Source: Dioscorea cayenensis subsp. rotundata
Taxonomy: Eukaryota > Streptophyta > Magnoliopsida > Dioscoreales > Dioscoreaceae
Direction of reading: 5' to 3'
Assembly (NCBI RefSeq): GCF_009730915.1
Contig: NC_052477.1
Location: 28,778,420 to 28,842,419, forward strand
Length of the DNA: 64,000 nucleotides
Shown: piece by piece, positions 12,056 through 23,000 of the stretch
Numbering within the stretch: position 1 is the first letter of the stretch
Layout: each line of letters opens with the position of its first letter
The notes under the pieces: generated by a model
The model's database searches: none
What the model saw: the letters and a program-made list of their open reading frames with translations, nothing else
What the model was told of the DNA's origin: nothing
Position numbers and translations under genes: made by a program

Positions 12056-13810
12056 CTATGGTGAGAGGTTGTCTTCCTTTCGTATAACAGACAACACTGG
12101 TGGCTTCATTGTATGATCTTTGTCCCCCACAGCCGCCGACGGATGTTCCTCAACAACGGGCAAATGACCGTCAGATATATACCCGCCCATTGATCTATTT
12201 GGAGATGCTGTATTATTTGTTTTAAACATAAATTGACTAGCATTGCTGTGGAAAGGAGAACTCGGTCCTGACTTGAACAAAGCAGATCCATCTTCACGAG
12301 GTAATGGAGACAACATAAGTTGCGCATCATCCCAAGTTTGCTTCAAGTAAAATTTATTTTCTGCGACATCATAATAGTCCGCTGTCCTCACCTCTTGAGC
12401 AAGTGAACATGGGCAACAACAAAGCCACTGGAAGCAATCCGTCACAGCAGGTTTGCCACAACAGAAATCATTTCCAGGGAGGTTATATCTCTTTCTCATT
12501 TGAATCCTCCAAAATCCACCATAGAGCAGACCAAAAATACAAAGTATAAAGCCAGAAATTCCCAGTGCCTCCCTAACACCCTCATCATCGATATTGACGG
12601 CAGCCAAATTGAAGATAAAGAAAGGAGCCAAGCAGAACAGGAGGAATGTCACAATGTGCACATACATGTTCCCAAATCCGAGTCTATCCATATTCCATCC
12701 GAAGACACAGCAGCTGCAGAACAAAGAAAGGTAGGCAAGAGAAATATCGTCCCACAAATCAAACAAGCCTCCTACCCATTGAGGATTACTTTCTGCAATT
12801 CTGTTGTCTTCCCTTGACATGAAAGAGTACTTCTTTACGACTGAAGGAGAGTGAGTATGACTTCGTTTACTACGACTACCACCAACAGAGGTCTGATCCT
12901 GAGCTTCTTGATCAATTTCAACCTCATAATCCCTCCCTAGAGGACAAAGAATATTATACACACTTGCAATAGCCGGAGAAGCCATAGAGACTGAAACACA
13001 TAGTCCAACTCCAACTGCAGGACGCTTAGATCGGGGATATCCCAAGTTAAGACCACACAGAGCGTACTGAGCAAAACAATTCAGGTGGAGAAAGAACAAC
13101 ACAATCATCATATGCATCCGCTCGTTAGGCTTGTATGTTCCATTTTTGCAGTAAATTTTCCTGAGCCTTAAGATATCTTCCGGTCTCCATCGGCACAAAA
13201 GCACAAGATGATGAAATCGCTTGGGATGTTGATAGAGGCACATAAGAGTAAACAACGCATTCAAGATTTGGTTGTTAACTTCAAACCAGGTGTCTCTTTG
13301 TGATTTCTTTGTCAAAACACCATTCAACATTCCAGTCATGACGAGGAATAAGATAGCCCCAGAAATGGCAACAAAAGTCACCCAAACAAAGAGTGCCATG
13401 TTAAAAGGATTTCTTATCCATTCTTTGCATAATACCCACAGTGAAGCCCAATCAATTTTCTTAAAAAAAGGCACATGAAAATTCTTAGAAGAACTTCCAT
13501 TGGCAGGAGAAGAAACTGAAACTGAAAATGATATCTCATCTCTTTCATTGGCAACCCGCTGGAACTTGGAAGAAGGGGGAGATTGCTTACCCTGAGATCC
13601 AAATTTCATATGTTTAGCTCTACCACTGAAGGCTGTGGCAATGTTCTTAAATTTACTTGTCTGGATTTTTTTCTCACTAAGCAATCCTCTCTGAGATGTT
13701 CGAACATAAAACGGGATCTCACCATTGCTTCCATCATTATTTGGTCCTTTCGGAGATTTTGAATCTTCCTGAATTTCATCCGCGCACCTTTTATCACTAG
13801 CTGCAACCAT
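12056..13810 (-). CDS. PLAC8/DUF2985 membrane protein, copy C (intact)
   Basis: An uninterrupted 584-residue frame starting MVAASDKRCADEIQ, the longest of the three tandem copies. The order matches copies A and B: a polar N-terminal region, FFKKIDWASLWVLCKEWIRN next to the first membrane segment (NMALFVWVTFVAISGAILFL), the conserved CRWRPEDILRLRKIYCKNGT loop, further hydrophobic segments, the DRLGFGNMYVHIVTFLLF block, and the PLAC8 signature GNDFCCGKPAVTDCFQWLCC with CPCSLAQEVRTADYYD. A tail of about 110 residues rich in Ser and Pro (SPLPREDGSALFKSGPSSPF) follows and could carry regulatory phosphosites, which is inference. The central loop is longer than in A and B (SRSKRSHTHSPSVVKKYS). Confidence 0.93.
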   Translation of the reverse strand: MVAASDKRCADEIQEDSKSPKGPNNDGSNGEIPFYVRTSQRGLLSEKKIQTSKFKNIATAFSGRAKHMKFGSQGKQSPPSSKFQRVANERDEISFSVSVSSPANGSSSKNFHVPFFKKIDWASLWVLCKEWIRNPFNMALFVWVTFVAISGAILFLVMTGMLNGVLTKKSQRDTWFEVNNQILNALFTLMCLYQHPKRFHHLVLLCRWRPEDILRLRKIYCKNGTYKPNERMHMMIVLFFLHLNCFAQYALCGLNLGYPRSKRPAVGVGLCVSVSMASPAIASVYNILCPLGRDYEVEIDQEAQDQTSVGGSRSKRSHTHSPSVVKKYSFMSREDNRIAESNPQWVGGLFDLWDDISLAYLSLFCSCCVFGWNMDRLGFGNMYVHIVTFLLFCLAPFFIFNLAAVNIDDEGVREALGISGFILCIFGLLYGGFWRIQMRKRYNLPGNDFCCGKPAVTDCFQWLCCCPCSLAQEVRTADYYDVAENKFYLKQTWDDAQLMLSPLPREDGSALFKSGPSSPFHSNASQFMFKTNNTASPNRSMGGYISDGHLPVVEEHPSAAVGDKDHTMKPPVLSVIRKEDNLSP

Positions 13811-13864
13811 TATCTTGTCTGCTATGCCTAAGCTTCTTTGAATCTATGCAACCTTCAGTGGATT

Positions 13865-14669
13865 CTATTAAACAAAAAGAAAAACAGGGAACTTATAGCA
13901 TCTGCCTATACATGGATATGCTGAAAATTTTCATTTAAGATTAAAAAAAAAAAGATTTTCCTGATTTGTAATTCAAAGAGAACAAAATACAATGCTTAAA
14001 CATGTCAATAAAACAAGCATATCTTTTATTCAAATAAAAAAAAACTAATCACATAAATCCACTATTAATCATCCTTGTCTACTTACAACCTTCAGTGGAT
14101 TCTAAGAAACAGAATAAACCAATAACATTGTATTAATTTTTCCAAGATACTGCATCATTTTATCTATACTAAATACACTGAAAATCATCATTCAAGATAT
14201 AAAAAAATGAACATTTTGCTGGTTTGTAATTTAAAGAAAACAAAAACCTTAAAAATCATCAATACAAAGGTGAACATATTCATGCCACAAACATAGTTTC
14301 TGATTCAAATAAAGTAAACTTAATCAGTGTGAGACATTATAAAAATTCACATAAACCCACTGTTAATGTTTCCAGGTCTCCTTACAACCCATTATTCTCA
14401 AGAAAGGACTATCCTTTCCATTAGTTTCTATTCCATTAATCATCTTCCAAATCTTCAGGCCTAAATTTAATACATGATAACTTAAAGCAGGCAAAAAAAT
14501 ACCACAACTTTTCATCCTAATTAATAGCAACAAACAAACAACAAAACAAAAAAACTACTGAGAAAAAGGAGGGCAAAAACAAACCCAAAGAAAACACTGA
14601 TTCATTGTCAATACCAACACAAACAACCAACAAAACCACACTAAAAGAACAGCAAGCAAAGATCTTTAC
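13865..14669 (-). other. Probable 5' UTR intron of PLAC8 copy C
   Basis: On the minus strand a GAG|GTAAAGATC donor at 14669 and a TTTAATAG|AATCCACTG acceptor at 13865 frame an ~805-base intron ending 54 bases before the ATG. The exon upstream would run to about 14760, where the sequence becomes GA-rich and promoter-like. Inside the intron (about 14090-14170) is a second copy of the acceptor-side sequence (ACCTTCAGTGGATTCTA on the plus strand, also at about 13851-13868), which offers an alternative acceptor and shows a local duplication. Confidence 0.5.
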
Positions 14670-14769
14670 CTCAAAAACAGCAAGAACAAGATGAAAACAA
14701 CACACGAGAAAGCAACCGCGGTCTCAAGAGGCTGCTAAAGAAGAGAACCGGAAGGAGAGAGTTATAAAG

Positions 14770-15171
14770 GTGGAAGCTTTTCATTGTTTTCATGGTCTCT
14801 CTCTCTTTATTCGCAACTGGACGCGTCGAAAAAATATAAATAAATTATTTTGGTGGGGGTATCTGAAAATGTGGGAAACGCTCGGATTTACCAGACTTTC
14901 TAGAAACCTCACGTTTCCTTCAAACGGGCTTTGGACCGAACCCAACTGTTTCCAGCTAAGTTTGGTCTCTAATCTTCTTTGAAGATTTTTTATATATAAG
15001 TTTGGTTTTCATTAATTTTCTCTTTGTAATTGTATCCTAATTGTAATCTCAATATTCTATTTCCAGTTTGTTTGTTCAGTTTTTAGATTTATTAAATAAA
15101 TCTATGGTTTATCCAATTTATTCAAATACATACCTATAGACATTTATAGATAAAAAATTTCCATTATCCAT
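14770..15171. other. Upstream flank of PLAC8-C with a small retroposon tail
   Basis: The promoter side of copy C. At about 15060-15125 (plus strand) the sequence TTAAATAAATCTATGGTTTA followed by TCCAATTTATTCAAA resembles the tails of the LINE-type elements in this window. The open frame at 14770-14982 resembles no family and is not annotated as a gene. Confidence 0.4.
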
Positions 15172-15310
15172 CGTTGGATCTTGATCCAATGAACAATAGT
15201 GATAAACAGTAATTACCACAATAACAAATACAGTAATTCCTATTTAAAAATAGTGCATCATACAATAATACTGTTTATCAATGTCGGCTTATTGGATCGC
15301 GATCTAACGG
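15172..15310. mobile_element. Small inverted-repeat element (MITE-like)
   Basis: The left arm CGTTGGATCTTGATCCAATG ... TGATAAACAGTA (15172-15210) is mirrored by the right arm, whose complement reads CGTTAGATCGCGATCCAATA ... TTGATAAACAGTA (15270-15309). Half-copies with the same GATAAA.AGTA and GGATTGAAATCCAATGACG elements occur in the NPF-2 intron at about 28968-29042, at 30300-30350, and in the duplicated NPF copy at about 49010-49075. The arrangement fits a non-autonomous element family; I cannot name it. Confidence 0.55.
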
Positions 15311-15653
15311 CTGATATTATCTATGCACTGCATAGATGATGTTTTGCCTATATATATATATATATATATTATTCATGAATTTTATTTTATAATGTTAACA
15401 TAATTATCATTGTTTTGGATCTTGAAACATTATAATCTCAATTAATCCGTGGTTTATGTGTTACAAATAATAATAAAAAAGAAACAACTGATACACAGCA
15501 ATGGATGTACAAAATAATTTTACACAACATTCATCCCAAACTGGTACATTGCTATTTCCAGAGCTCATAGTAATTACCGACGAAAAAGATGAGGCTCGTC
15601 GGGTCTGCGTGTTGATTTACAAGTGCCGGAACAATTCATAATGCTCGAAGTTT
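15311..15653. other. 3' flank of the LURP-one-related gene
   Basis: AT-rich sequence with a (TA)n tract at about 15351-15370 and no reading frame of note. The right half is likely the 3' UTR of the minus-strand gene whose stop codon is at 15654. Confidence 0.5.
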
Positions 15654-17659
15654 TCAGTATCCTCCAAAAAATATTATAAGCATAGCAAGGACAAGAACAT
15701 GATCCACTTCAGGATAAACTGTGAGTCGAAATTTCTGCCGTGAATAGATCACCTTCTTGAGCTTGTACAGAAGGTTAGTCTGCAGAAATCGAAAAGTTTT
15801 AATGGGTTCATTTGTTATGGAAACTCATAGAGTTTAATAGGAATTCGGAGATTATAAGAATTTACCTGAGCTACAATGGAATTTTCCTGATAAATTGTGC
15901 ATGATCTAAAAAATGGGCTGCCGATTAGTCTGTATGTCAATTTAGGATCTTCAACACTTCCATCAGCCATGGAAATGATAATCTCAGTTTTGAATGCAGA
16001 GTATACAGATTTTTGCGCTGTAAAAACTAAGTCTTTTGAGTCCCAACTATTTCCTTTGAAGCCTTGCCACCCACTCTGCGATGACGACATTAGATAACTT
16101 CGATAAATGCATGCAGAACCATAAAATACAACAGGGAAACTGTAACCATTTAAGCCAACAACAATAGAAAGAATACAAATCAAGTGAGTATAAACTAGAA
16201 GGATTCTCTACTGCATCAAAAGCCATGTTTTTCATTGGAGTTCTTATCTAAATTATTGTAATTTCACTTTGCCCAGTTTGCAGCTTTGAATTTAGGAAAG
16301 AATACTAAATCAGGATTATGATAAGAAATACATTCACTACATCAAACTAAACACATGTTTCCAAATTCAGGTTTACAAATCCCTTCAGCCAAACACAAAA
16401 TCTTATAATGCAAATCTAACCAAACACTAGATTTGATTCTATTGCATTTTAAAATCCAAGTATTTCAAAATACATTGTAACTGGAAATGTAATGCATTTG
16501 CTTTTGGTTCCAAACAAACACTACATACGAGCTAACAAGAAACAAGAAGGATTTTCCCTTCTAATTTTGAAGGGTAAAAATACATCAAAGCATGCTTTCT
16601 ATAATTGGGATTCACAGTCTCATCTAATTACAGTAATTTCACTTTGCTCAGATCGAATCTAAGAATATGAAATCAGAGTCTGACCAGAAACTAGAAGGAC
16701 TATCTAATTCTGAAAGGTAAAATACATCAAAATCCATGCTTTTCAATTGAAGTTAGTGTATGAGGATTCCAATTAGGGAAAAAAAGCATGGATTTTGATG
16801 TATTAAAACTAGAAGGACTATCTAATTCTGAAAGGTAAAATACATCAAAATCCATGCTTTTTAATTGGAGTTCTAATCTTAGTTACAATACTTTCACTTT
16901 GTTCAATGTGAAGCTCTGTGTTTAGGAAAGAATGCCAAATCACAGTGTGATCAGAAACTTTAAGGATCCTCTAATTTTAATACATCAAAATTCCATGCTT
17001 GTTTTCCCTAATTGGAATCCTCATACACTAATTTCACTTATACTCAGCTTGAAGCCTTGAGTTCTCATTAAATTTGCAACTTTGAGTTTCAAAACCAATA
17101 CAATGTTGATTCCATACCCAAGAAACTGAAGAAATAGAAACAATTTTATTCATTGTTAACTTAAACAAAATCATAAAATACCAAAATTCAAAATCTATTA
17201 AGAACAAAGAAATTCTAACTTATAACACAGAATCAACCAAATTCACTTGATCATCATTTCACTATCTAATTTCACTAAAACAGTAATTAATTAGGTAAAT
17301 AAACAGCCATTTAAACCAACAAAAAAATGGAAATCTGTTTCCTTTCTTATCTCATCCCAATTCACAAACACACGCATTCAAAGAAAAGATAGAAAAAAGC
17401 TCACATCTAGGAAAGCAGCGGAGATCAACGGAGTGCCAGAGGCATCAAAGAGGGTCTTAATGGAGCGCGGAGAGGAGCTGAAAGAGCGGCCGGAGACCCG
17501 GTAAACCAGGTTCCCATACGCATCGTTAACAGTCAGATCGCCGCCCAACCGCCCCTTATACACCTTGTAGTCCACCGGGATCTTCCACGCCGACATCAAC
17601 AACGACGCATCGTAATCCACTCCCTTCTCTCTCTTCTCCTCCCCCTCCTCCTCCCCCAT
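15654..17659 (-). CDS. LURP-one-related (LOR, DUF567) protein
   Basis: Three exons join in phase 0: exon 1 17659-17405, exon 2 16075-15866, exon 3 15779-15654 (TGA). Borders are CTAGAT|GTGAGC, TCATCGCAG|AGTGGG, GCTCAG|GTAAAT and TTTCTGCAG|ACTAAC. The product is 196 residues, the usual length for this family. Exon 1 gives the first half of the Tubby-like beta-barrel fold (DLTVNDAYGNLVYRVSG, then IKTLFDASGTPLISA); exon 2 gives GWQGFKGNSW, DLVFTAQKS and TYRLIGSPFFRSC; exon 3 gives the closing strands and a hydrophobic C-terminus (VLVLAMLIIFFGG). The Arabidopsis founder LURP1 is needed for basal defence against oomycetes; most relatives are uncharacterised and may bind membrane lipid, so the role here is inferred. 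The start MGEEEGEEKRE is chosen because an upstream ATG opens only a three-codon uORF (MAA, stop) about 20 bases before it. The 1.3 kb first intron holds a local inverted repeat. Confidence 0.85.
16690..17031. repeat. Direct and inverted repeats inside the LOR first intron
   Basis: A direct repeat (16690-16742 and 16808-16860) shares CTAGAAGGACTATCTAATTC, TGAAAGGTAAAATACATC and AAAATCCATGC. Between the two copies, 16753-16804 (TTAGTGTATGAGGATTCCAA ...) is the reverse complement of 16979-17031 over about 52 bases with very few differences. The result can fold into a long intronic hairpin with a loop of about 175 bases. Confidence 0.85.
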
Positions 17660-20010
17660 TCCTCTCGCTCAAGCCGCCATGGAAGCAAAGCTCGAGAAAA
17701 ATATAAAAAGGTGGCCTTTTTTTGTTTGTAATTTGTTTGATTGGTTAAGGGTATAACAGACATTTTGAAGTAGCCGGCCTTGTTTGAGCGTGAAAGACTC
17801 GGTTGAATCAAATGACCAAATTACCCTTACCTTATTTAAACCAGAAATTAAAAATTATTAAATTAAAATTTAATTATATATATATATATAAATCATGTCA
17901 TTAGGGGAAGATGAGTTTGATCAAAGGTTAATTAAAATAATAAATTGTTTGTTTATGTTTGTTTGGGTGGCAGGAATGTGTAATATTTAATTCTATTTTA
18001 TGGAAAAGAATGATATCAATTAAATTTTAATATAGTGTTTGCTTTTTTTAAGTGTTATTTTTAAGTGTTTATTATGTGTTTGCACTAATGTCCAAATGTT
18101 GATGCACATACTAAAAACATATGATCAAATGAAGGCTACTATTTTTTTTTCTTATCCTATTTGGAGCCATGAATAACTTGTGGACCTTGGAGCTTGTTAG
18201 ATTTAATTTGGAATTTTTTATGAGAAAAAAATAATACTAAAAAAGTGTTTTTTTAATCTTTAGTAGACAAATCATATAATCATTTTTGAAAAACTAAGAT
18301 AAATACAAGTGGTTAAACAACCTTACTAGAGAGTGTTAGTTTGTATTTTTTTATAAAAAAATAAAAAAATAAAAAGCACAAAAATATTTTTTTGAATTAT
18401 TATTTAATTTATTTTATGATTGAATATCCTTTTGATGTGACTCCAAGTTGTGAATGTTAAAAAAATTTACGAGAAAAGATCTCTAGAGCCCACCCAATTT
18501 TACAATTGGCTTTAAAATCTTTGTAACTTTGCAAGTGACCTCAAAGATCCTGTTTTATAAAATATTTTTTTTTAAAAAAAAGACAAATAGCTAATAAGTG
18601 AAGTATGAAAAAAATTGCACTACTACTCATATCTTTTTATATATAAACAAGTTAAATGCATTGAATATTGAGCCATGACCTACTTATCTTCTTCACTATC
18701 TTTTTCTTTTTCTCGTTTGATTTTTCTTTTATATAAAATACAATTTTTCTTTTTATTATTGTTCTTCTCTTTCTTAGTCATGTCATTAATCATTATTGTT
18801 GTTATTTCTCCTCCTTAGTTACATCTTTACTATACCACAAGAGTTGGGAGAAGAAAAAAAATTAATAATTTATAATTAAAAAAATGAGAGTAATACTAAA
18901 ATAAAATTGCTCCACTACTTTGCAATAGCAGTTTGGTAAACTTCAGTGATTTATTATATGGTAAACCGCTTGTGAGAATTTGAACTATGACCAATGAGTT
19001 GCAATACAATACCTTAACTACTAAGCTATGCTATATGATTTATTTAAATTTAAATTTATGTATATTTGGATCTAAATTTTTTGTAAATTAGCTCAATTAT
19101 TTAACAATTTGATGAACTTCAATGATTTATTGCTTTGTACACTAGTATTATTGTCTAGTAGGTTGGCACTTTAATTTAGCAATTGGGTGGTGGCGCAAAA
19201 GATGACGATGGCGAATGAGAATGACCATAATAATAGATGAGAGTGATGGTGTTGCTGGTGATGTGGGATAGTAACAATGATAAATGAAAATGGCAATGGT
19301 GATGAATAAAGAGTGGTGATAATGAAATAAAAAAATATGACTAAAAATTGTGAGAAAAAATGGAAGATGAAGAAAAAGAAAAAAAAGATTACAGTTAATT
19401 TTACTTTTATGTTTAATGAAAAATAGTTAAAATTATGATTTGTTGTCTTCAAAGAATTGAAGAGTTAACTATAAAAAATAAGGTTTTTTATCATTTAAAA
19501 AAAAAAAATTGGAGGTTTTTTTTTACCATTTTAAAACTGGTGCTGTGCAGTAATTTTCGGCAAAAATTTACCCACTTTATTATTTAAAAAAAAATTAGAC
19601 TAGCACTTATATTTCCCAAAAAAAAAACAATGACTATGTCTATATATTTATTTTGAGGAAAATTATTTCAATATAATGAAACAGTAGACTAGCGTTGACT
19701 CAATAATAAGAATTCCAAGCAAAGGTGAGGGGTATTTACGTCAATTGGCTCCCAATTGAAACTTTGACAACTCGCGACAATGAAACCCACCTTCCGATGA
19801 GCGTACCGAATAACAAATCAACGGCTGAGATTTCATACACGATTTCTTTAATTAATTAATTTATTTATTAAAATAAGAGAACCAAAAAAAGAAGAAAAGG
19901 ACCTGAAATTTGGGAAGGTTGGTTTCAATTCTCTCTGTTTTGCGTTTTCGATGATTTCTTGACGGATTGTTGTTGGTTTCTAAGAAAGCTTGGATTTTTA
20001 GGGTTTCGAG
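17660..20010. other. Divergent promoter region of the LOR and TOM1-like genes
   Basis: The LOR gene reads left and the TOM1-like gene reads right from here. A TTTTTATATTT box on the minus strand at about 17699-17709 is a plausible TATA element for LOR. The middle part (17850-19700) is AT-rich with (TA) tracts and T-runs; I see no coding sequence or complete transposon. Positions about 19900-20010 are likely the 5' UTR of the TOM1-like gene. Confidence 0.5.
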
Positions 20011-23000
20011 ATGGCCTCGTTTGCTGGAGCGATGACGTCGTCGCTGTCGCCGACGTCGGGGTCAGCGACGGTGAGGGTGGAGAAGGCTACAAGCGATCTT
20101 TTGATCGGGCCCGATTGGACTTTGAACATGGATATCTGCGATTCTATTAATTCTGATCACTGGTGAGTTTCTTCTAAGAATTCCGCAAAAAGCTTTGATT
20201 TTGGCAAGGGATGTTTGATTTTCAGTGTTTTGGTAAGGTTTTTGGTGCTTTCGCGGTTTTGAGCGGTTGTTTTTGTTTTTCTTTTTTTTTTGGTGAATAG
20301 TTTTGATCGCTGAGAGTTTTTGGGATTTGGAACCTTCTTTTTTTTCTTTTTTTTTGGGAATTTTGTGAATTATTTGGCGGAAAAGTAGTCATCTTTTATT
20401 CTTTCATGTGTTTTGTCCGAAAAGGAGGTGTTTTGAGATAAGATTCTAGATGTTTATTTGGATTTTGTGTTCAAATGAGTTATTGAGTTGATGTTAACTT
20501 GAGATTTTGGTCGTATGGGATAGCTTTTCTTTTGGTAATTGAGAGTAGCCGTGGAGAACGTGCCACTCATATTTCGTTGTTAGATTGCTAGCGTTTAGAA
20601 ACATCGTTCTTTTTTTTTTTGGTGTGTGAAATTTGATGCTGTATGTTTTCTTGGAGCATGGCACGCTTGACTTGATTTTGTAGAATGATTCAAGTTTGAA
20701 AAGTTGTATTTTGAGTTGATGGGTTGCTATGTAATCCACTAGGAAGAGTGAAGTTTGACAAACATGGTGCCTCTTTTACTGGAAAATTTTTGTGGCACAT
20801 TCCTGCTCTTTATTAACCATTACTCTCCTTCTAAAACTATTGTTTAATGTTTTCATCACTTTTCTTGGTGTCCTATGGAGCTATGTGTTTGTAGAGTATC
20901 AAATCCTAATATGCCTTTCTAGTCTAGCCTTGTGCTTTGTCTTTCTTTTCTTAATTCCTGGCAGGCTGGCACTCCTTTTCTTTTCTTTTCTTTTTTTCTT
21001 TTTTTATTTTAATAATTTAACTTAACTTTGAATACTCGATGTAGCACTGTGTAAAGATTTTGATCAGGATTGAGTTGCATTTAGTATTAATGTTTCATAG
21101 TACCGGACAAGTCTTCAATGAAACTGTACAAGAGACTACTTATTCTCTCAAGGCATCGAGAAAAGTGATAATCAACTTCCAAATTTTGTTATTCCAAGTG
21201 AATGAATATCAACTCTAGCATGATTATGGATTGGTTTTTAGCTGCATGCTTATGCTGTTTTGTTTGATTAACACAGTTCAGTTTGAGGTGGTTATGATGA
21301 TGCTTACCATAATATCTTTTTTATGTATTCTATGTACCTTTTTGACACATGATTAATGCACATCACTGACAATTGTGGATTCTCTGGTCATGATGAGTAT
21401 CTTATTTGCACTGGTGTTTCCTTCATTTGTTTTGTTTGTTCAAATTGTTTTAATTGAGATAATCTCATTTTTATTGATTTCCATTGAAGAACATCTAGAA
21501 ATATAGGTGAAATCTCATTTGGTTAGCTAAATAACTCAGGCAAGCAAAGGATGTGGTCAAAGCTGTGAAGAAGCGACTACAGCATAAAAATCCAAAGGTT
21601 CAATTTCTTGCCTTAACGGTAAGCACAAAAATTGGCTGTATGCTACTTTCACAAGATTGATGGGTTGAAACTATACGGCTTCTAATTTCACTAATATTTA
21701 TTTTTAGCAACTGCATCAAGAAGTATGTTTGTCTCACGACCAAGTTCTTGTGTTGGCAGACCTTAGTTATCTTGCAACTGAATGAGTTTTGTATGTTTTT
21801 CTTATTTACTATTCATAAATATAATTTACCAAGCAAAAGTCAAGGCTGAACTGCCTTTGTGTAGTTTCCACTCCAATCTGTTATGCTTTAATCTGTACAT
21901 TGCTTGAAGCATATGAGAACAAATGATTTCTGAACTGAAAGCATGTGAGTTTTCTTCTTGAACTAAATTAGAGTTCATATTGACACTCTTGTCTTTTCTG
22001 CTTTTTACCATAGCCATCTTTGGTCTTTGCAGCTATTGGAGACAATGATCAAGAATTGTGGTGATTTTGTGCATCTTCAAGTTGTTGAACGTGATATCCT
22101 ACAAGAGATGATTAGAATTGTCAAGAAAAAGGTTCGATTTCTTTACAATTCTTGCATATATTGGCAATTGATCACAATATGATCATAGTGCATAGCCAAA
22201 TTATGTCTACTTATTATAGAATCCATTTTATTTGATGGGCTTGTTTTTTGGACGTTGAAGGACAGAGAAGTTTCCTGTGTATATTTTTATTCGATCTATA
22301 ACTTCTTATGTTTTTTTGAGTCTTTTATCTTTGTGTTAGTTAACTTAGTTTATTTAATAACTGAAACCAATATTTGGGCATTTGATTTGAATAAATTTAC
22401 AAGGCGATGAATTAAAAAAATGGTCAGAATGAAGTATTCTTCTAATATTTTTCTTTGTTTATGTTAGAAAAATTTTCCCTCATTTTTATGCTTTACCAAA
22501 ACTTTCTTTAATACTTCCATGCTACAAGAAAATCGCTGCTATAACATAAAAATAAGATATGTGAAATGCTGTTATTTGAAAGTGTGGCAAATTCAGAACC
22601 ATCTACACGTTCATTTCATTCATCACTTCTACTTTCAGTACTCTTACTAATCTTGCAGGCTGCTTTAATTACGTGCAAAATCAGATAGCTTTTGAGCCCA
22701 TGCACATCCTGTGTTAGGAAGTTAATCATGCCATGGTTCATGTGCATTCCATTTGTTAGTAAAAATAGGAATTGGTTTACCAACTAAGTGAATGTCTTCA
22801 TTCTGCCTCTTCTAATCGGATACATATATGAACTCAAATGATAAATTCTTCACATAAAAGTAGGTGGATTTTGTAATATGCATATCCTAATGTCCTTTGT
22901 GTGGTATTCTTGTGTTTACTCTTCTTCATAACTACGCTATGTACTAATATGTGAATAATCTGGCAGACAGATATGGAAGTGAGAGATAAAATTTTGGTTC

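Noticed and set aside
19171-19452. 93-residue minus-strand frame rich in Phe, Ile and His
   Set aside because: Composition follows AT-rich simple sequence; no family resemblance.
22518-22560. GCTACAAGAAAATCGCTGCT in a TOM1-like intron resembling a CACTA end
   Set aside because: It lacks the CACTA start and no matching inverted end or subterminal motifs were found nearby.
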